Assembly (NCBI GenBank): GCA_023421675.1
Contig: JAEZTC010000002.1
Location: 310,001-374,000, forward strand
Length of the DNA: 64,000 bases
Direction: 5' to 3'
From: Bacillota bacterium
GTDB lineage: Bacteria > Bacillota > Clostridia > Acetivibrionales > JANLFN01
A program made the position numbers and the translations under genes. Position 1 is the first letter of the stretch. Each line of letters opens with the position of its first letter. The notes beneath the pieces were generated by a model, which did not search any database, was not told the origin of the DNA, and worked only from the letters and a program-made list of their open reading frames with translations. Below are positions 17,059-24,388 of this stretch, one piece after another.

Positions 17059-17273
17059 GCCTTCCAGGGATAAAACTTTTTAATAACAGAACGGTATACC
17101 AGCGGTGGAACAATGCTTAAGATAAAAATAAAAGCCCTGTTACCCGAGCCTGTTACATTACCGTCATTATCGAAATGCAGTGGAATTGTTTGAGGCAGTA
17201 ACAAGTATGCAATCAAACAAGCTAGAATACTTATTACAAATATTATAAGAGAATTTTTATCAAGCTTTTTCAT
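17055..17273 (-). CDS. Small DUF1648-like membrane protein, possibly truncated
   Basis: 72 residues: a TM helix (NSLIIFVISILACLIAYLLL), then the DUF1648 signature TIPLHFDNDGNVTGSGNRAF, then a second hydrophobic helix. DUF1648 is usually the first part of SdpI-like immunity or membrane proteins of 120-220 residues. Here the protein ends at YPWKA and its stop overlaps the last bases of the radical SAM gene. It may be a short paralogue or the remnant of a longer gene. Confidence 0.65.
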   Translation of the reverse strand: MKKLDKNSLIIFVISILACLIAYLLLPQTIPLHFDNDGNVTGSGNRAFIFILSIVPPLVYRSVIKKFYPWKA

Positions 17274-17530
17274 AATTTAACCTTCCTTCACAAATATCCT
17301 TAATTATAATACTATGACTAAAAAAAACAAGCATTAATTCTTTGGGCCTATTCAGGCTTTCTTTTTCGGATAAATGTCATGTAATCTACAGCCTTACAAT
17401 CACTATGTTTAACATAATTGTCTGAAATTCCTTTTTGCATACATTATCATATAATTGTAGAATAATAGTATACATAAAATAATTATTGTAAACTTGTTGA
17501 AATGTCTTTATATAGATTCGGGGGATAATT

Positions 17531-19654
17531 GTGTTTGAAAAGCTTAAAAACAGATATGTTATAATGATGATTTGTATCAGCCTTATAACTGCTGTAATAT
17601 TATATCAGTTATTAGAAATTCAGATAGTAAAAGGTGAGTACTATGACGACCTGTCTCAGAGAAAAATTTTAAGCAGCAGGGAAATAGCAGCTCCAAGAGG
17701 AAAAATACTTGATAGAAACGGTGTAACCATTGCATCGTCAAGAATCGGGTTTATAGTTCAGATTGTAAAAACCAAAACCGATAATGATAGATTCAATGAT
17801 GTATTACTTAATCTAATAAAACTTTTTGAAAAAAATAATGTTTCATATTATAAAACTTTAAGTAAATATCTGGCAATTAGTCCATATGGCTTTGGATCGT
17901 ATATTAACCAGTCGCAAAATAGGATTAACACCTGGATTAAAGAGATTGCTCTTAGTTCCAGTGATGCCAAAAACTTAAAGACACCGCAGGAAGTATTTAA
18001 TTACCTAAGAGAAAAAAAATATAAAATCTCATCCAGATACACCGATGAGGAAGCATATAAAATAATGACATTAAGATATGAGCTTACTACAAAGGGCTAT
18101 ACCTCAATAAACCCAGTGGTTGTTGCTGAAGATGCCAATTGGGCTACAGTTGCGCTTCTTGAAGAAAGTAGCGTTGATTACCCGGGCATAACAACAGATT
18201 CACAGTCTTTCAGAAGCTACTATGATGCGTCTTTTATAGGAAATGTCTTAGGTTATGTGGGTGGAATAAATGAAGATGAGTATAAGAATTTGAAAGATAA
18301 GGGTTATAACCTAAATGACATAATAGGGAAGGACGGAATTGAGAAACAGGCAGAAACGTATCTTAAGGGTAAGGATGGTAAAAAAACAATTGCAATTGAC
18401 ATGGGAGGAAGACAAACTGAAGAATTGTCCAAGGATCCCGCAGTTCCAGGCAATAATGTTCAGCTTACAATTGATATGAACCTGCAGAAAATTGCTACAG
18501 AATCGCTTAAACGTAATATAGATTTAATTAGAAACAGGAACGGCGGAACCAATGTCCGCGGTAACCTTGGAGATGCTTATGCCGGCTCAGTTGTTGCAAT
18601 AGATGTAAACAATGGAGAAATACTTGCAATGGCAAGCTACCCCAGTTATGATCCCAATATATTCCTTGCTTCAAAGGACAATAAGGATGCACAAAAAGCA
18701 ATTTCAGCACTTTATAAGAGTGACAGCGGAAACCCTACCTTTAATAGGGCTATTGCCGGTAGGTACGCACCAGGTTCAACATTTAAGCCTTTAGTAGGCG
18801 TTGCAGCAATTGAAAACGGAGTTGTCACACCAGATTATACAGTTAATGATACCGGTACTCTTAAAATTGACGGGATGAATTTCTATTGCTTGGAGTACAG
18901 GAATGGACTTGGTTCGCACGGTGTTATAAATCTCAGAAGAGCTCTTGCAACCTCCTGCAATATATATTTCCACCAGGTTGGCAGGCTAACGGGTATAAAT
19001 GTCATTGACCAATGGGCAAAAACCTTTGGATTGGGTGAAAAAACAGGAATAGACCTTCCTGGAGAATATAAGGGAATAAGGAGCAACCCTGAATTTAAAA
19101 AAACATTAACCAAATACAGTTGGGGTAATGCCGATACTGCTCAAACTTCTATCGGACAGCTATATAATGCATATACACCAATTGAGCTTGTTAACTACAT
19201 TGCAACACTTGCTAACGGAGGAAAGAAGTTTACTCCGCATATAATTAAAGAAGTAACAAAACCCGACGGATCTGTTTTATTGAAAACACCGAACGAGTTT
19301 ACTCAAATAAGTCTAAAACCTGAAACACTTAGTGCTGTAAGAGAGGGAATGGTTGCTGTTACAAATTCCTCTGACGGTACTGCTGTAAGCGTTTTTAAGG
19401 ATTTCCCTTTCAAGGTTGCAGGTAAGACAGGTACTGCTGAAACCGGGGATACGTCGCATTCAAATAATGGTGTTTTCGTAAGCTATGCGCCTGCCGATAA
19501 CCCCAGAATAGCAATTGCAGTCGTCATTGAAAGAGGTGTTTTCGGTTATTTTGCAGCACCAATTGCAAAGGACATTATGACCGAATACTTCAAATTCAAT
19601 AATCCTTCTGTAAGTGATGCTGCAACTACTGATGGGATTAATTTTACAAGATGA
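17531..19654 (+). CDS. Class B penicillin-binding protein (MrdA/PBP2-like transpeptidase)
   Basis: 707 residues from GTG 17531 with GGGGGATA upstream. One N-terminal TM anchor (about 9-27). The PBP dimerisation region includes AAPRGKILDRNGVTIASSR and FIGNVLGYVGGI. The transpeptidase domain has catalytic S416 in APGSTFKPL, S475-C-N477 (ATSCNIYFHQ) and K632TGTAE. It cross-links peptidoglycan during elongation or sporulation. The family cannot be split further by eye. It is monocistronic. Confidence 0.93.
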   Translation: MFEKLKNRYVIMMICISLITAVILYQLLEIQIVKGEYYDDLSQRKILSSREIAAPRGKILDRNGVTIASSRIGFIVQIVKTKTDNDRFNDVLLNLIKLFEKNNVSYYKTLSKYLAISPYGFGSYINQSQNRINTWIKEIALSSSDAKNLKTPQEVFNYLREKKYKISSRYTDEEAYKIMTLRYELTTKGYTSINPVVVAEDANWATVALLEESSVDYPGITTDSQSFRSYYDASFIGNVLGYVGGINEDEYKNLKDKGYNLNDIIGKDGIEKQAETYLKGKDGKKTIAIDMGGRQTEELSKDPAVPGNNVQLTIDMNLQKIATESLKRNIDLIRNRNGGTNVRGNLGDAYAGSVVAIDVNNGEILAMASYPSYDPNIFLASKDNKDAQKAISALYKSDSGNPTFNRAIAGRYAPGSTFKPLVGVAAIENGVVTPDYTVNDTGTLKIDGMNFYCLEYRNGLGSHGVINLRRALATSCNIYFHQVGRLTGINVIDQWAKTFGLGEKTGIDLPGEYKGIRSNPEFKKTLTKYSWGNADTAQTSIGQLYNAYTPIELVNYIATLANGGKKFTPHIIKEVTKPDGSVLLKTPNEFTQISLKPETLSAVREGMVAVTNSSDGTAVSVFKDFPFKVAGKTGTAETGDTSHSNNGVFVSYAPADNPRIAIAVVIERGVFGYFAAPIAKDIMTEYFKFNNPSVSDAATTDGINFTR

Positions 19655-19662
19655 TAGTAAAG

Positions 19663-20037
19663 CTATTCTAAATCCTGAATATTCATTTTTTCAAGTTCGC
19701 TTTTTTCTTCTCGTTTTTTCGATTTAGCAATATGAATTATTAATATCATTGCAACACATATCAAAAAAGATACTATTCCAGTAATATATAATATAGATAC
19801 AGTTAAAATGATTTCATGAAAAAATAAATGAGCATATATACTAATTGCAATTAGAAATACACTAATTATACTAAGACAATACCAGGGAATACATGTAAAT
19901 CTGTTTTTTTGTTTCTTATATACTAAAAGTAATGTGATAAATGCTGTGAGAAGAAGTATGCTTCCTAGTACAATGGGAATGGCAAACCTATTGTCATAGG
20001 AAAAGAATGTATCAATTATAAAATTAGGCTTTCTCAT
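19663..20037 (-). CDS. Three-TM membrane protein paired with DUF2089 regulator
   Basis: 124 residues with three hydrophobic segments (about 18-38, 48-72 and 75-108) and a charged Lys/Glu-rich tail. No recognised family. It starts one base after the stop of the upstream DUF2089 gene, so the pair is one transcription unit. Similar regulator-plus-membrane-protein pairs occur for self-controlled stress systems (inference). Confidence 0.7.
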   Translation of the reverse strand: MRKPNFIIDTFFSYDNRFAIPIVLGSILLLTAFITLLLVYKKQKNRFTCIPWYCLSIISVFLIAISIYAHLFFHEIILTVSILYITGIVSFLICVAMILIIHIAKSKKREEKSELEKMNIQDLE

Positions 20038-20038
20038 T

Positions 20039-20338
20039 TTAAAGCTCCTTTTTTAATTTTTTATATTCAGATATTAGTATCTTTGCAGTATCAAAGTCAA
20101 GCTTTTCGTTAATAGTGAGTCGTTTAATCAATGCAATATACGGCTCCTTTGTTGTATCATCACTAATATTAATCTTTTGTATTAACTTATCGAGTCTTAA
20201 TCTGACTGTTGGATAAGTAACACCATACTGATTTGCGATTTCCTTAAGCGAACCAGATGCTAAAATAAATTTTTTAATAAAAGAAACATCTTCATCATCC
20301 AGATTAGCCATCCATTCTGGCATAATTTCAATTGCCAA
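20039..20338 (-). CDS. DUF2089 family helix-turn-helix regulator
   Basis: 99 residues from TTG 20338, with AAAGGAGGTGAG just upstream. MPEWMANLDDEDVSFIKKFI and ASGSLKEIANQYGVTYPTVR are strongly typical of DUF2089, with an HTH at about residues 28-50. The N-terminal zinc ribbon seen in longer DUF2089 proteins is absent. A perfect 15-bp palindrome lies 12 bases before the start codon, suggesting autorepression. Confidence 0.85.
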   Translation of the reverse strand: MAIEIMPEWMANLDDEDVSFIKKFILASGSLKEIANQYGVTYPTVRLRLDKLIQKINISDDTTKEPYIALIKRLTINEKLDFDTAKILISEYKKLKKEL

Positions 20339-20349
20339 AGGCTCACCTC

Positions 20350-20388
20350 CTTTAATAAAATTAAGTATAACATTTAATTTTATTAAAG
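20350..20388. promoter_or_regulatory. Perfect 15-bp inverted repeat, probable DUF2089 operator
   Basis: CTTTAATAAAATTAA (20350-20364) and its exact reverse complement (20374-20388) flank a 9-base spacer. The left arm overlaps the ribosome binding site of the DUF2089 gene. A related half-site (TTTTAATATAATTAAAG) lies about 20 bases to the right. No T-run suggests a terminator. Confidence 0.65.
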
Positions 20389-20490
20389 TCTATAATTAAT
20401 ATTTATTTTAATATAATTAAAGCAAGCCTTATAACACTATTAATATACAAAATAGAAAGATACCTGAAAATAGATACAATAATTTGATTG

Positions 20491-20552
20491 TTGACAAATG
20501 ATGAATAAGTTTTTATAATTGTTAACTAGATAAATAAACACAGTTAACAATT
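20491..20552 (+). promoter_or_regulatory. bioY promoter with BirA-type operator
   Basis: TTGACA (20491-20496) and TATAAT (20514-20519) are 17 bases apart. The dyad AATTGTTAAC (20517-20526) / GTTAACAATT (20543-20552), spacer 16, overlaps the -10 box and extends to just before GGAGG. This matches the Firmicute BirA (biotin repressor) operator layout TTGTWAAC-N14-16-GTTWACAA. Biotin repression of bioY is the expected outcome. Confidence 0.85.
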
Positions 20553-20563
20553 GGAGGTTTAAC

Positions 20564-21115
20564 ATGTATAAAAGAACTTATAAAATGATATTAGTTGCTT
20601 TATTTGCAGCACTTACAGCCGTTGGAGCCTTTATTAAGATACCTGTTCCGCCGGTCCCGTTTACGCTTCAGAACTTCTTTGTTGTTCTATCTGCATTGAT
20701 ATTGGGTCCCAAGCTTGCATCAGCAGCACAAGTAATCTATTTGCTTATTGGATTATCGGGTATACCCATTTTTGCATACGGTGGAGGAATACAGTATGTT
20801 GTTAACCCAACCTTCGGGTATTTGGTGGGCTTTGCAGCTTTTGCTTTTACAACGGGAATTATAATTAAAAAGTTAAATAAGCCTACTTATATAAATTATT
20901 TTATAGCTTCTTTCTGCGGTATGATAATAAGTTATATAATAGGGGTCACATATCTTTATTTAGTTTACAAGTTTATAAACCACTCAGATACAACGGTTTC
21001 AGGAGTTATAGTAAAAGGTTTTTTAATGTTCCTTCCGTGGGACATAGTTAAAATTGCTATTGCTTCATTTGTAGGCAGGGAAGTATGTAAAAGACTGAAG
21101 TGGGTAAGGGTTTGA
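20564..21115 (+). CDS. bioY: Biotin transporter substrate-specific component BioY
   Basis: 183 residues, almost entirely hydrophobic. FIKIPVPPVPFTLQNFFVVL is the BioY signature; GPKLASAAQVIYLLIGLSGI, PIFAYGGGIQYVVNPTFGYL and FLMFLPWDIVKIAIA follow. BioY is the S-component of ECF-type biotin uptake. EcfA/T energy-coupling genes are not in this window and are probably shared. GGAGG precedes the ATG. The BirA-type operator supports the assignment. Confidence 0.96.
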   Translation: MYKRTYKMILVALFAALTAVGAFIKIPVPPVPFTLQNFFVVLSALILGPKLASAAQVIYLLIGLSGIPIFAYGGGIQYVVNPTFGYLVGFAAFAFTTGIIIKKLNKPTYINYFIASFCGMIISYIIGVTYLYLVYKFINHSDTTVSGVIVKGFLMFLPWDIVKIAIASFVGREVCKRLKWVRV

Positions 21116-21184
21116 GTATTATGTTAACCTTATTATTTGTTTTTACATATTATATTGTAAAACAAAATAAAAGGAGATATTTAT

Positions 21185-21415
21185 ATGACAAGCGAAGAAT
21201 TGTTCTGGTTATGGTATGATACATCATCAGCCGTGTTAAGATGGATATTCGGCACCACATCTACGGCCATAGGTAATTTGCAGTGGGTTCTCAATACCAT
21301 TTCAACAGGCACAGCGAATTTGGATTGGGCGCTGAATACTAACAATACAGCTGCTGTTGTAGTAAGGGCAATATCGCAGGTCACAAATCAAGCAGCCGCT
21401 CAAACAACAGCTTAA
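21185..21415 (+). CDS. Small protein with four Trp-containing repeats
   Basis: 76 residues, with AAGGAG nine bases before the ATG and a perfect terminator after it, so it is very probably expressed. The sequence divides into about four 14-residue units: LFWLWYDTSSAV, LRWIFGTTSTAIGN, LQWVLNTISTGTAN and LDWALNTNNTAAVV. Each has Trp at position 3, a hydrophobic pair, then a Thr/Ser/Asn/Ala-rich half. No signal peptide. I do not recognise the family. Confidence 0.7.
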   Translation: MTSEELFWLWYDTSSAVLRWIFGTTSTAIGNLQWVLNTISTGTANLDWALNTNNTAAVVVRAISQVTNQAAAQTTA

Positions 21416-21429
21416 TCAAGATAAGGATA

Positions 21430-21457
21430 AATAAACGCACTATAAGGTGCGTTTATT
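21430..21457 (+). terminator. Terminator after the 76-residue protein gene
   Basis: AATAAACGCAC and GTGCGTTTATT form a perfect 11-bp stem with a six-base loop, followed by GTTTG. The symmetric A/T ends would also let it serve the recombinase gene on the other strand. Confidence 0.8.
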
Positions 21458-21512
21458 GTTTGATTACTTAATTTAAATAACAATAATTAATTGATTGATT
21501 AGTTGCAATAAG

Positions 21513-22496
21513 TTATCTGCTGAAACCTGACAGCGGATTCTTGTCAACAGCATTTTTTAGCTGTTCCTTATCCAGGTGGGTGTAAATCTCTGTGGTTGCA
21601 ATGCTTTCATGTCCTAAAAGCTCCTGTAAGGCTCTTATATCAACATTCCCATACTTATACATCAAGGTAGCTGCAGTATGTCTCAGCTTATGGGTTGAAT
21701 ATCTTTGAGGATCCAGACCGGCAGATTTTATATATTTCTTAACAATTTTTTGGACAGATTCCTTACTGATTCGCCGTTTCCTTTCACTTATAAAAAGTGC
21801 ATTTTTATCTTTTACACCATTTACAGGACGAACCTTCAAATAAGCTTCAATAGCCTTTATACAAGCAGTGTTAAGGGGAATACTGCGTTCCTTGTCACCT
21901 TTTCCGATAACAGTAAGGCTTTCATTCTTTATATTATTAAGATTGATTCCTACAAGCTCAGACAGACGCATTCCGCAGTTGAGGAACAGGGTAATGATGG
22001 CATAATCACGTTCCGAATACTGACCGTCAACGCTTGATAAAAGCTGTTTGCTTTCTTCAACATTAAGGTATCTTGGCAGCCTTTTTACAATTTTTGGTGA
22101 TTCAAGCTCACTTGCAGGGTTTGAATCTAAAAATTTAGCCTTATTAAACAGATAATTAAAAAAGGATTTAAGGCTTGCGACCTTACGGGCACGGGCATGA
22201 GCGCTGTTGTCACGGTCATTGCTGACAAATGACATAAAGGCATACAAGTCACTTAAAGTAACAGATTTAATGAGGTTTATATCAATATCGGTAATATCAA
22301 TTTGTTCAAATTCAGTTTTTTTATCTACAAGTTTTTTATGAAGCTTCAGGAATCGGAAAAATACACGAAGATCATAAAAATACACAAGAACAGTATTAGA
22401 AGATTTTCCTTTAATAGTTTGAAGGTAATTAAGAAAGTCGCTTAAAACAGAAGGCATCTCAAAATCCCTGATTGTTTTCATATGTAGAAACTCCAA
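21513..22496 (-). CDS. Xer-like tyrosine recombinase
   Basis: 327 residues. The N-terminal SAM-like DNA-binding domain (about 10-130) includes LSDFLNYLQTIKGKSSNTVL. The catalytic domain has Arg in NCGMRLSELVG, Lys in VIGKGDKERSIPL, H-x-x-R in STHKLRHTAATLMY, His in LLGHESIATT and the nucleophile Tyr in TEIYTHLD. Length and the absence of an excisionase neighbour suggest a chromosomal Xer-type enzyme, not a phage integrase. The filamentous prophage begins about 145 bases upstream of its start at a dif-like dyad and has no recombinase of its own. Confidence 0.9.
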   Translation of the reverse strand: MEFLHMKTIRDFEMPSVLSDFLNYLQTIKGKSSNTVLVYFYDLRVFFRFLKLHKKLVDKKTEFEQIDITDIDINLIKSVTLSDLYAFMSFVSNDRDNSAHARARKVASLKSFFNYLFNKAKFLDSNPASELESPKIVKRLPRYLNVEESKQLLSSVDGQYSERDYAIITLFLNCGMRLSELVGINLNNIKNESLTVIGKGDKERSIPLNTACIKAIEAYLKVRPVNGVKDKNALFISERKRRISKESVQKIVKKYIKSAGLDPQRYSTHKLRHTAATLMYKYGNVDIRALQELLGHESIATTEIYTHLDKEQLKNAVDKNPLSGFSR

Positions 22497-22630
22497 TACA
22501 TAATTTAAGTTGACAGTTTACAAGAGGACAGTTGACAGTTTTAAAACCAACTAAAAATCCTCTTATTAATTAACTGCTTATTTAATGATATATCATTTGA
22601 AACCTCTTTTCAATATTTTTGCCCCTCCGT

Positions 22631-22660
22631 TTTACGCGAAATTTTTATTTCGTGTAATCA
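22631..22660. other. attL: dif-like dyad and left 19-bp direct repeat
   Basis: TTTTTATTTCGTGTAATCA (22642-22660) recurs exactly at 28686-28704. At this end it forms an 11-6-11 dyad: TTTACGCGAAA (22631-22641), TTTTTA centre, TTTCGTGTAAT (22648-22658); the arms match as inverted repeats at 9 of 11 positions. This is the organisation of a Xer/dif site. A second, weaker dyad (ATTACGTGAAA...TTTCGT) lies at 22671-22692. Confidence 0.75.
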
Positions 22661-22682
22661 GTATACAAATTATTACGTGAAA

Positions 22683-22859
22683 TCAGTTTCGTTTTGCCTG
22701 TCTTATGACTACCTTTCGTTTTTCAGGAATATTTTTTACATCACAAAAAGCTACTCTTTTTTGATATAAGCATTCTAAGCATTTATGTTCTATTCCGCAA
22801 TTATGTATTTTACAATCATGGCAATCACACGCAAAACAAAAATGATTAGTTGAAGCCAT
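22683..22859 (-). CDS. Cys-rich 58-residue prophage protein
   Basis: 58 residues from ATG 22859, with GGAGG six bases upstream, so translation is likely. Eight Cys in the first 39 residues, in short-spaced groups (FCFACDCHDC, then C21, CLEC and a last C39), suggest a zinc- or Fe-S-binding ribbon. The C-terminus is basic (PEKRKVVIRQAKRN). It is the last prophage gene before attL and lies downstream of the hairpin region. Function unknown; a DNA- or RNA-binding regulator is plausible. Confidence 0.65.
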   Translation of the reverse strand: MASTNHFCFACDCHDCKIHNCGIEHKCLECLYQKRVAFCDVKNIPEKRKVVIRQAKRN

Positions 22860-22892
22860 TAAAAACCTCCGAATTTTACATGTGGTACTTTG

Positions 22893-23093
22893 TACCCCTG
22901 TAGTTACATATCAGGGGTTATTTTTTGTGCTGAAGGTCAGCTTTTACTACAATAAAATAGCGTGGGAATCTTCCATTCCCACACCCATGGAGCAGTCTCA
23001 GAACCGAACACGAGCCTTGTCAATCCTGCTTGGTTTTCACTTCGTTCAACCAAGTTTTACGGATTGACTTCGGATCATGTCCGAACCTGAGCC
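22893..23093. promoter_or_regulatory. Hairpin-rich intergenic region of the prophage (origin/packaging candidate)
   Basis: Three hairpins lie in 200 bases without a gene. (a) ACCCCTG/CAGGGGT (22894-22918), followed by TTTTTT on the plus strand. (b) GTGGGAAT-cttcc-ATTCCCAC (22962-22982), perfect. (c) A long imperfect stem 22995-23093 with inner arms GTCAATCC/GGATTGAC and CTTGGTT/AACCAAG. Filamentous phages concentrate packaging signal and rolling-circle origins in such a region. Confidence 0.6.
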
Positions 23094-23240
23094 TTATTTA
23101 AAATAACTTATACCTTTACAAATACCATAATCACAATCTTGGCATCCATATATATCACAATCATTGTGTATATCATGATTGTATTTTTTTAAGCGTATTT
23201 TGTACCAAATTAATATTAAAGTCCATTTAATGTTGTTCAT
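23094..23240 (-). CDS. 48-residue prophage micro-protein
   Basis: 48 residues from ATG 23240. The start lies inside the end of the preceding 31-residue gene, so translation is probably coupled. The N-terminal half is a hydrophobic/basic helix (IKWTLILIWYKIRLKKY). The C-terminal half has four Cys (DCDIYGCQDCDYGICKG). Not recognised. Its Cys-rich half recalls the protein at 22683, which may be a distant relative. Confidence 0.5.
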   Translation of the reverse strand: MNNIKWTLILIWYKIRLKKYNHDIHNDCDIYGCQDCDYGICKGISYFK

Positions 23241-23322
23241 GTTTTTTTTGGTAAGCTCCTATCCATAAATCTATGCATGCAGATATTCCTATTGCTATAA
23301 GCACACAAGTTATAAAAGTCAT
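23227..23322 (-). CDS. 31-residue single-TM prophage protein (minor coat candidate)
   Basis: 31 residues from ATG 23322 with GTGGAGG just upstream. One membrane helix (ITCVLIAIGISACIDLWIGA) and a charged tail (YQKKHEQH). Size and topology are those of filamentous-phage minor coat proteins such as pVII/pIX (32-33 residues in Ff), but there is no sequence identity to prove it. It lies 14 bases after the Zot gene. Confidence 0.55.
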   Translation of the reverse strand: MTFITCVLIAIGISACIDLWIGAYQKKHEQH

Positions 23323-23335
23323 TCCTCCACCCTCT

Positions 23336-24109
23336 TTATATTATTTTAAATTTTTTCTTTTTCTTTTCAACATTTATAGCTGTGACATTGTTTACAGTAC
23401 CTTGTTTTTCAAGAATTTCAGCGTCGCTGATATATTCTGTCTTTTTGATTTGTTCTACCATTTCCATGGTGTCATATAATGACCTTATTTTATTTGTCTG
23501 TATAAAACTATATAGACCATATGCACGTGCAGGCTTCATGGGATTCTCATTTTCATATTCCCAAGCGTCAAACATTGTTATCCAGTTCCATCTTCCACAC
23601 CAACACTTACACTCTCTAACACTGAATGTTATCTGCCTTATCAATGCGTCAACATGCTGAAACCTCTGTGCAGTACAATAAAGCATTTTCCGTTCCTTTC
23701 TAACTTGGAGCAAACAGCCTAACAGGTTTGCAGGAATCCCTTCCTTTTTCCAATTACGGCTATTGAATATATTTGATATTTCATCAAGAAGTATTAAGGT
23801 ATTCGGCGGTGCTGTTATTATCTGATTATAGTTTTCTAGTTTTATTACTTTGGTATGTGAAGGGAAATTTTTAATAGACATATTTGTAAGTAGTGTTACC
23901 TGAGAATAGTTTTTGCATATCTTATAAGCGTCATGAACCATTGTAGATGTCTTTCCAGAACCAAACATACCTACATATACATGTAGTCCAAAACCATCGA
24001 AATTAAGCCATTTTTTGTTTTTATAATAATCAAATACGTCATATAACTTCCAGCATATAAAAGTTATAATATGTTTTATTAATTCTTTGATTTTTTGTAA
24101 AAGTATCAT
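23336..24109 (-). CDS. Zot/pI-family phage assembly ATPase
   Basis: 257 residues from the ATG at about 24109, chosen for AAGGAG just upstream; the open frame continues to a GTG at 24154 through a G/C tract without a site. Walker A is GMFGSGKT (about 47-54) and Walker B LILLDE (about 105-110), followed by ISNIFNSRNWKKEG, typical of the Zonular-occludens-toxin (Zot) domain. A hydrophobic stretch near residues 8-27 may anchor it. The tail is Lys-rich. pI drives assembly and export of filamentous virions through the envelope. Confidence 0.88.
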   Translation of the reverse strand: MILLQKIKELIKHIITFICWKLYDVFDYYKNKKWLNFDGFGLHVYVGMFGSGKTSTMVHDAYKICKNYSQVTLLTNMSIKNFPSHTKVIKLENYNQIITAPPNTLILLDEISNIFNSRNWKKEGIPANLLGCLLQVRKERKMLYCTAQRFQHVDALIRQITFSVRECKCWCGRWNWITMFDAWEYENENPMKPARAYGLYSFIQTNKIRSLYDTMEMVEQIKKTEYISDAEILEKQGTVNNVTAINVEKKKKKFKII

Positions 24110-24184
24110 TTTTTCTCCTTTCGCGATTAGGGGGGGCGCGGGTGTCCCCACCACGTCGCCCCCCCTATCGCTCAGCCTTATTTC

Positions 24185-24358
24185 CTAATGCGCTGCTCTT
24201 TTTGCTTTCTTTATGAGCATTATTGCTCCTGCTGCTATTGCCATTATAACGAATATATTTAATGGCCATAATGTAAACAGTCCGAGCAAATCTTTCATGA
24301 AATCAACTAAGCCTGTAAGTAAACCTGAATCAAATCCTGAACTTGTAGGTGTAGTCAA
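24185..24358 (-). CDS. Major coat protein candidate (pVIII-like), TTG start
   Basis: 57 residues from TTG 24358; GGAGG lies five bases upstream, and the nearby ATG is in a frame that stops after ten codons. The layout is that of filamentous coat proteins: a polar N-terminal part (TTPTSSGFDSG), an amphipathic segment (LVDFMKDLLGLF), one membrane helix (about 32-49, NIFVIMAIAAGAIML) and a basic C-terminus (KKAKRAAH) that would face the ssDNA. No signal peptide is obvious. It sits just upstream of the Zot gene. The assignment is from topology, not homology. Confidence 0.65.
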   Translation of the reverse strand: MTTPTSSGFDSGLLTGLVDFMKDLLGLFTLWPLNIFVIMAIAAGAIMLIKKAKRAAH

Positions 24359-24388
24359 ACATTCCTCCTTTCATTTTTAATAAACTGC

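Noticed and set aside
21513..22496. Treating the tyrosine recombinase as the prophage's own integrase
   Set aside because: The 19-bp repeat bounds the element on the far side of this gene; no matching repeat occurs between 21416 and 21512, so the gene is outside the element.
24109..24154. GTG 24154 as start of the Zot gene
   Set aside because: The extra 15 codons run through a G/C tract without a ribosome binding site, whereas AAGGAG lies just before the ATG at about 24109.
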